NCBI RefSeq assembly: GCF_041080655.1
Contig: NZ_CP163525.1
Span: 4,154,001 to 4,218,000, forward strand
From: Streptomyces sp. CG4
Lineage (GTDB): Bacteria; Actinomycetota; Actinomycetes; Streptomycetales; Streptomycetaceae
Direction of reading: 5' to 3'
DNA: 64,000 bases
Shown here: positions 60,697 to 64,000 of the stretch, piece after piece
How the letters are laid out: each line of letters begins with the position of its first letter
Position numbering within the stretch: position 1 is the first letter of the stretch
Made by a program: the position numbers and the translations under genes
Notes under the pieces: generated by a model
What the model was told of the DNA's origin: nothing
What the model saw: the letters and a program-made list of their open reading frames with translations, nothing else
The model's database searches: none

Positions 60697-61587
60697 TCAG
60701 GGAACGAGCACCAGCCGCCCCCGCACCCCGCCCTCACCCAGCCGCGCATGCGCCTTCGCCGCCTCCTGAAGGGCGTACACCTCCGCCACCCGCAGCGTCA
60801 GCACCCCGTCGTCCACCAGCCGGACCAGCTCCGCCAACTGCGCCCCGTCGGCCCGCACCCAGACGTTCTCCCTGCGCACCCCACGCTCCGCCTCCGGCAG
60901 CACCCCGTCCCGCACCGCGACGAACGCACCGCCGTCCCGCACCCACTCCAGCGCGGGCGCCCCGAGCACGGCGGCGTCCAGCACCGCGTCCACCGCGCCC
61001 CGCTCGACCCCGTCGGCCGTGAAGCGTGCGGCACCCAGGGAGCGCACCAGCTCCTCGTCACCGGCCCGGGCATGCCCGACGACCTCGATCCCCCGGTGCG
61101 CGGCCAGCTGCACCGCGAACCCGCCGACCGCCCCCGCCGCGCCCGTCACCAGCAGCTTCCCGCCCGGCGCCAGATCCAGCAGCTCCAGGGCCTGCAGCGC
61201 GGTCAGCCCGTTCAGCGGCAGGGTGCCCGCGTGCACCGCGTCCGCCGAGGCGGGCGCCGCGGCCACCGCACCCGCGTCCACGACGACGTACTCGGCGTGC
61301 GCGCCCAGCGGATCGGCCACCCCCGGCACCAGCGCGACCACCGCGTCACCGACGTTCCAGGCGGCGGGCGCACCCACCGCGTCCACCGTGCCCGCCACGT
61401 CCCAGCCGAGGCCTATCGTCTTGCCGGCCCCGCCGAAGAAACCCGCACGGGAGGCCGCGTCCACCGGGTTCAGCGCACCCGCGGCCACCTTGATCCGCAC
61501 CTGCCGCGTCCCTGGCACCGGTACCGGCACCTCCGCGATCTCCACGGCCTCCGGGCCGCCGAACGTCCGCACCACAGCAGCACGCAT
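60697..61587 (-). CDS. NADP-dependent MDR-family oxidoreductase
   Basis: 296 residues: MRAAVVRTFGGPEAVEIAEV at the N-terminus and the nucleotide-binding LLVTGAAGAVGGFAVQLAAH (~148-167) match the zinc-less quinone-oxidoreductase-like branch. ATG 61587 has GAGGAG upstream; a longer frame adds 21 residues. Divergent from an HxlR regulator with a 134-bp shared promoter region, so probably its redox- or drug-responsive target. Confidence 0.88.
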   Translation of the reverse strand: MRAAVVRTFGGPEAVEIAEVPVPVPGTRQVRIKVAAGALNPVDAASRAGFFGGAGKTIGLGWDVAGTVDAVGAPAAWNVGDAVVALVPGVADPLGAHAEYVVVDAGAVAAAPASADAVHAGTLPLNGLTALQALELLDLAPGGKLLVTGAAGAVGGFAVQLAAHRGIEVVGHARAGDEELVRSLGAARFTADGVERGAVDAVLDAAVLGAPALEWVRDGGAFVAVRDGVLPEAERGVRRENVWVRADGAQLAELVRLVDDGVLTLRVAEVYALQEAAKAHARLGEGGVRGRLVLVP

Positions 61588-61659
61588 GTCAACTCTCCTC
61601 AAGAGAAAGGCATTTGATGGCTTCCGCGGCACTGTCCGGCCGCACACCAACCGTAGGAG

Positions 61660-61690
61660 AGCTACTATCCATTGGTAAGTAGTTACCCGA
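61660..61690. promoter_or_regulatory. Candidate HxlR operator (TACT-N-rich dyad) in divergent promoter
   Basis: The segment ACTATCCATTGGTAAGTAGT (about 61664-61683) has imperfect dyad symmetry (ACTA...TAGT) and lies between the oxidoreductase and HxlR genes, where HxlR regulators usually bind. Confidence 0.4.
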
Positions 61691-61721
61691 GAGTGCGTAG
61701 CTGACCCCGAGGTGAGAGCCC

Positions 61722-62126
61722 ATGGCGACCACGACCGCCGCCCAGCGGCGCGAACAGGCCCGCGCCGACTACGACGCCTTCCTGCGCGAATGCCCCACCA
61801 ACCAGCTCCTCGGCCGGCTCAGCGACAAGTGGGGCAGCCTCGTCGTCGCCGCCCTGGCCGCCGGCCCCCAGCGCTACAGCGACATCGGCCGCAGGATCGC
61901 GGGCGTCAGCCCCAAGATGCTCACCCAGACCCTGCGCACCCTCGAACGGGACGGCATCATCACCCGCACGGTCACCCCGTCCGTCCCGGTCCGCGTCGAC
62001 TACGCACTCACCCCGCTCGGCGCCAGCCTCGCCGGCCTGCTGACCGCCGTGAAGGAGTGGGCGGAGACCCACTTCGAGGAGGTACGAGCGGCCCGCGAGC
62101 GCTACGACACCGAGAACCCGGCGTAG
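61722..62126 (+). CDS. HxlR-family winged-helix regulator
   Basis: 134 residues: CPTNQLLGRLSDKWGSLVVA, GPQRYSDIGRRIAGVSPKML, TQTLRTLERDGIITR and LTPLGASLAGLL match the HxlR/DUF24 domain (~20-110). A conserved Cys in FLRECPTNQ near residue 24 could sense quinones or aldehydes. It likely represses the divergent oxidoreductase gene. ATG 61722 follows GAGGTGAGAGCC. Confidence 0.9.
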   Translation: MATTTAAQRREQARADYDAFLRECPTNQLLGRLSDKWGSLVVAALAAGPQRYSDIGRRIAGVSPKMLTQTLRTLERDGIITRTVTPSVPVRVDYALTPLGASLAGLLTAVKEWAETHFEEVRAARERYDTENPA

Positions 62127-62157
62127 GACATCCGGCGGCGTCGGGGAACGGCCGGCC

Positions 62158-62637
62158 TCAGAACGCGTACGCGTCCCCGGTGTTCAGCACCAGCACCTTC
62201 AGCCGGTCGTTGGCCCGGTTCCGGTCCACCGCGCCGCCGCCCCACGCCGTGTCGGTCTCCAGCGTGACCTCCGACGGCCGCCCCTTCAGCCGCACCGGCA
62301 CCGTCAGCTCCGCACCCGCCCCGTGCACGGCCGGCGCGCCCGTCCCGCACACCACCGTCCGCGCGTCCTCCCGGGCACACCGGGCGGGGAGCCGCTGCGG
62401 CTCGGCCGACTCCACCGACCAGCGCAGCCGCACGGTCGCGCCGGTCACCGCGGCGGGCCCGTTGTCGCGCGGGGTCAGCTTCACCACCGCCCTGTCGCCC
62501 GCCAGCACCGCGGTCCCGTGAAAGGCCAGGTCGGCCTCGGGCGCGGGAGCCGGAGCGGCCGGCGCGACCCCCGGCAGCACGACCGCGCCGGCACAGGCCC
62601 CCGCGACACCCCAGATCCACATCCGCACGCCGCTCAC
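62158..62637 (-). CDS. Small exported protein of unknown function
   Basis: ~159 residues. A signal peptide (RMWIWGVAGACAGAVVLPGV with AAPAPAP cleavage region) precedes a beta-rich domain with two Cys (RLPARCAREDARTVVCGTG), resembling an immunoglobulin-like or DUF11-type fold (LTPRDNGPAAVTGATVRLRW). GTG 62637 follows GGAGTG; downstream in-frame starts are possible. Convergent with HxlR. No function assigned. Confidence 0.65.
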   Translation of the reverse strand: MSGVRMWIWGVAGACAGAVVLPGVAPAAPAPAPEADLAFHGTAVLAGDRAVVKLTPRDNGPAAVTGATVRLRWSVESAEPQRLPARCAREDARTVVCGTGAPAVHGAGAELTVPVRLKGRPSEVTLETDTAWGGGAVDRNRANDRLKVLVLNTGDAYAF

Positions 62638-62760
62638 CACTCCACGCTCGCGATCCGACTGCCGTACGGATGTATGCCACACGGCCCGGCCACCAGGCGC
62701 CGTCCCTCAGGTGACACAGGGCCCCGGAGGGCCCGGCGCGCCCCGTGCCAAGCTGCTGCC

Positions 62761-63099
62761 ATGTCGATCCTCCGCTCCGCCGCCCTGTTCGTCGTCGCCG
62801 CCGTCTTCGAGATCGGCGGCGCCTGGCTGATCTGGCAGGGCGTGCGCGAGCACCGGGGCTGGCTGTGGATGACCGGCGGCGTTCTCGCCCTCGGCGCGTA
62901 CGGCTTCGTCGCGACCTTCCAGCCCGACGCCCACTTCGGCCGCATCCTGGCCGCGTACGGCGGGATCTTCGTGGCCGGCTCGCTGCTGTGGGGCGCGATC
63001 GCCGACGGCTACCGACCCGACCGCTGGGACGTGACCGGGGCGCTGATCTGCCTCGCCGGGATGGCCGTGATCATGTGGGCGCCGAGGAACGGCGGCTGA
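62761..63099 (+). CDS. YnfA/UPF0060 family membrane protein
   Basis: 112 residues with four helices and the family pattern LFVVAAVFEIGGAWLIWQGV, LWMTGGVLALGAYGFVATFQ, FGRILAAYGGIFVAGSLLWG and VTGALICLAGMAVIMWAP. Function unknown; sometimes listed with small multidrug-transport-like proteins. ATG 62761. Confidence 0.9.
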   Translation: MSILRSAALFVVAAVFEIGGAWLIWQGVREHRGWLWMTGGVLALGAYGFVATFQPDAHFGRILAAYGGIFVAGSLLWGAIADGYRPDRWDVTGALICLAGMAVIMWAPRNGG

Positions 63100-63160
63100 G
63101 CCTCACTTACGCTGGACGGAGCACGCCACCGGACCCCTCGACCGACCACAGGAGCAGCCC

Positions 63161-63928
63161 ATGGCCCCGGCCCCCGCGTCCCGCATCGCCGTAGTCACCG
63201 GTGCGAGCAGCGGCATCGGCGCCGCCACGGCCCGGCGGCTCGCGGAGGCCGGCTACCGCGTCGTCCTCACCGCCCGCCGCAAGGACCGTATCGAGGCGCT
63301 GGCGGAGGAGCTGACCAAGGCGGGCCACTCGGCGACGGCGTACCCGCTGGACGTGACGGACCGCGCGGCGGTGGACGAGTTCGCGACGGCGTTCCAGACG
63401 ATCGGCGTGCTCGTGAACAACGCGGGCGGCGCCCTCGGCGCGGACCCGGTGGCCACCGGGGACCCGGCCGCCTGGCGCTCGATGTACGAGACGAACGTCA
63501 TCGGCACCCTGAACCTCACCCAGGCCCTGCTGCCGAAGCTGGTGGCAAGCGGCGACGGCGTGATCGTCGTCGTGTCCTCCACCGCCGGGCACGGCACCTA
63601 CGAGGGCGGCGCGGGCTATGTGGCCGCCAAGCACGGTGCGCACGTCCTCGCCGAGACCCTCCGCCTGGAGATCGTCGGCCAGCCGGTCCGGGTGATCGAG
63701 ATCGCCCCCGGCATGGTGAAGACGGAAGAATTCGCCCTGACCCGCTTCGACGGAGACGCCGACAGGGCGGCCAAGGTCTACGAGGGCGTGCCCGACCCCC
63801 TCACGGCGGACGACGTCGCGGAGACGATCACCTGGACGGTCACCCGCCCCAGCCACGTCAACGTGGACCTCCTGGTCCTCCGCCCCCGCGCCCAGGCCTC
63901 CAACACCAAGGTCCACAGGGAGCCGTGA
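63161..63928 (+). CDS. Short-chain dehydrogenase/reductase
   Basis: 255 residues: TGASSGIGAATARRLAEAGY (NADP-binding, ~14-33), the NNAG motif in GVLVNNAGGALG, and the catalytic tetrad with Ser in VVSSTAGHG and YxxxK in GYVAAKHGAHVLA. A classical SDR, cytosolic NAD(P)(H) oxidoreductase for an unknown alcohol or ketone. Its stop overlaps the next gene's ATG (TGATG). Confidence 0.92.
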   Translation: MAPAPASRIAVVTGASSGIGAATARRLAEAGYRVVLTARRKDRIEALAEELTKAGHSATAYPLDVTDRAAVDEFATAFQTIGVLVNNAGGALGADPVATGDPAAWRSMYETNVIGTLNLTQALLPKLVASGDGVIVVVSSTAGHGTYEGGAGYVAAKHGAHVLAETLRLEIVGQPVRVIEIAPGMVKTEEFALTRFDGDADRAAKVYEGVPDPLTADDVAETITWTVTRPSHVNVDLLVLRPRAQASNTKVHREP

Positions 63929-64000
63929 TGCCCGACACCCCCGACCCCGCCGACTCCCCGGAAAAACGCCGCCTGGCCCAGGAGACCAGGGACCAGCGCA
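63928..64000 (+). CDS. Partial gene, product not identifiable
   Basis: Begins MPDTPDPADSPEKRRLAQET and runs off the right edge of the window. Its ATG overlaps the SDR stop, so it is translationally coupled to that gene. Too short to assign. Confidence 0.6.
   Translation, partial: MPDTPDPADSPEKRRLAQETRDQR

Noticed and set aside
57909..61022. Very long plus-strand open frame (over 1000 codons) across the kinase/regulator genes
   Set aside because: It is antisense to the well-supported histidine kinase and response regulator, begins inside the lysyltransferase-like gene and has no domain signature; typical of high-GC DNA where stops are rare.

Overview
The window is high-GC actinobacterial chromosome, almost certainly Streptomyces. 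Support comes from the extreme third-position G/C, GTG/TTG starts, many 4-nt start/stop overlaps, the futalosine-pathway UbiD-type decarboxylase at the left edge, the resA-ccdA-resB-ccsB and hemL neighbourhood, and abundant Streptomyces-type families (DUF6232-like, DUF5994, DUF2637, SpoIIE-type phosphatase, XRE and HATPase regulators). No rRNA, tRNA or CRISPR array was found.

Layout. (1) 1-22353 is core chromosome: end of a menaquinone decarboxylase; an operon of solute-binding and VWA proteins; a quinone oxidoreductase; two overlapping genes sharing an unusual Asn/Tyr/Gly motif; a lectin-tailed Ser/Thr kinase; TetR, cytosine deaminase and 2OG-Fe oxygenase genes; an orphan condensation-domain protein behind a possible attenuator; the cytochrome c maturation operon; a deacetylase-like lipoprotein; a histidine phosphatase; hemL. 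(2) 22309-43459 is a ~21.15 kb integrative and mobilizable element in the 3' end of a conserved small gene. It is bounded by a 26-bp identical direct repeat, with the tyrosine integrase next to the left end. Its mobility module is integrase, XRE regulator, excisionase, DUF3631 ATPase, DUF2637 membrane protein, MobC and a relaxase; no FtsK/TraB translocase is present. (3) Inside the element, 29798-38670 carries a tightly coupled cargo cluster: flavoprotein and XRE regulator on the minus strand, and divergently HATPase, MurA-like enolpyruvyl transferase, cytosolic 5'-nucleotidase-like phosphoesterase, two dCTP-deaminase paralogues, a GT4 glycosyltransferase, a serine hydrolase and a Nudix hydrolase. 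(4) 39461-43064 is a second cargo block of regulators (STAS-acetyltransferase fusion, SpoIIE phosphatase, two DUF5994 proteins). (5) 43460-64000 is chromosome again: a secreted lectin/NucA-NucB DNase, a Dyp-peroxidase operon with two unrecognised partners, flotillin, two MBL-fold enzymes with regulators, a lysyltransferase-like membrane protein beside a two-component system, an HxlR/oxidoreductase pair, YnfA and an SDR.

The strongest candidate for an undescribed system is the element cargo at 31796-38670. Every enzyme looks cytosolic and nucleotide- or sugar-directed, and six consecutive genes overlap. The two dCTP-deaminase paralogues have lost complementary active-site motifs: the first keeps GRSS-x-GRLG but has Met at the catalytic Glu; the second keeps the Glu but has lost the Arg/Ser motif. 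This suggests a heteromeric enzyme with a shared active site, within either a nucleoside natural-product pathway or a nucleotide-based conflict function. Functions of the cluster are inference from families and context.
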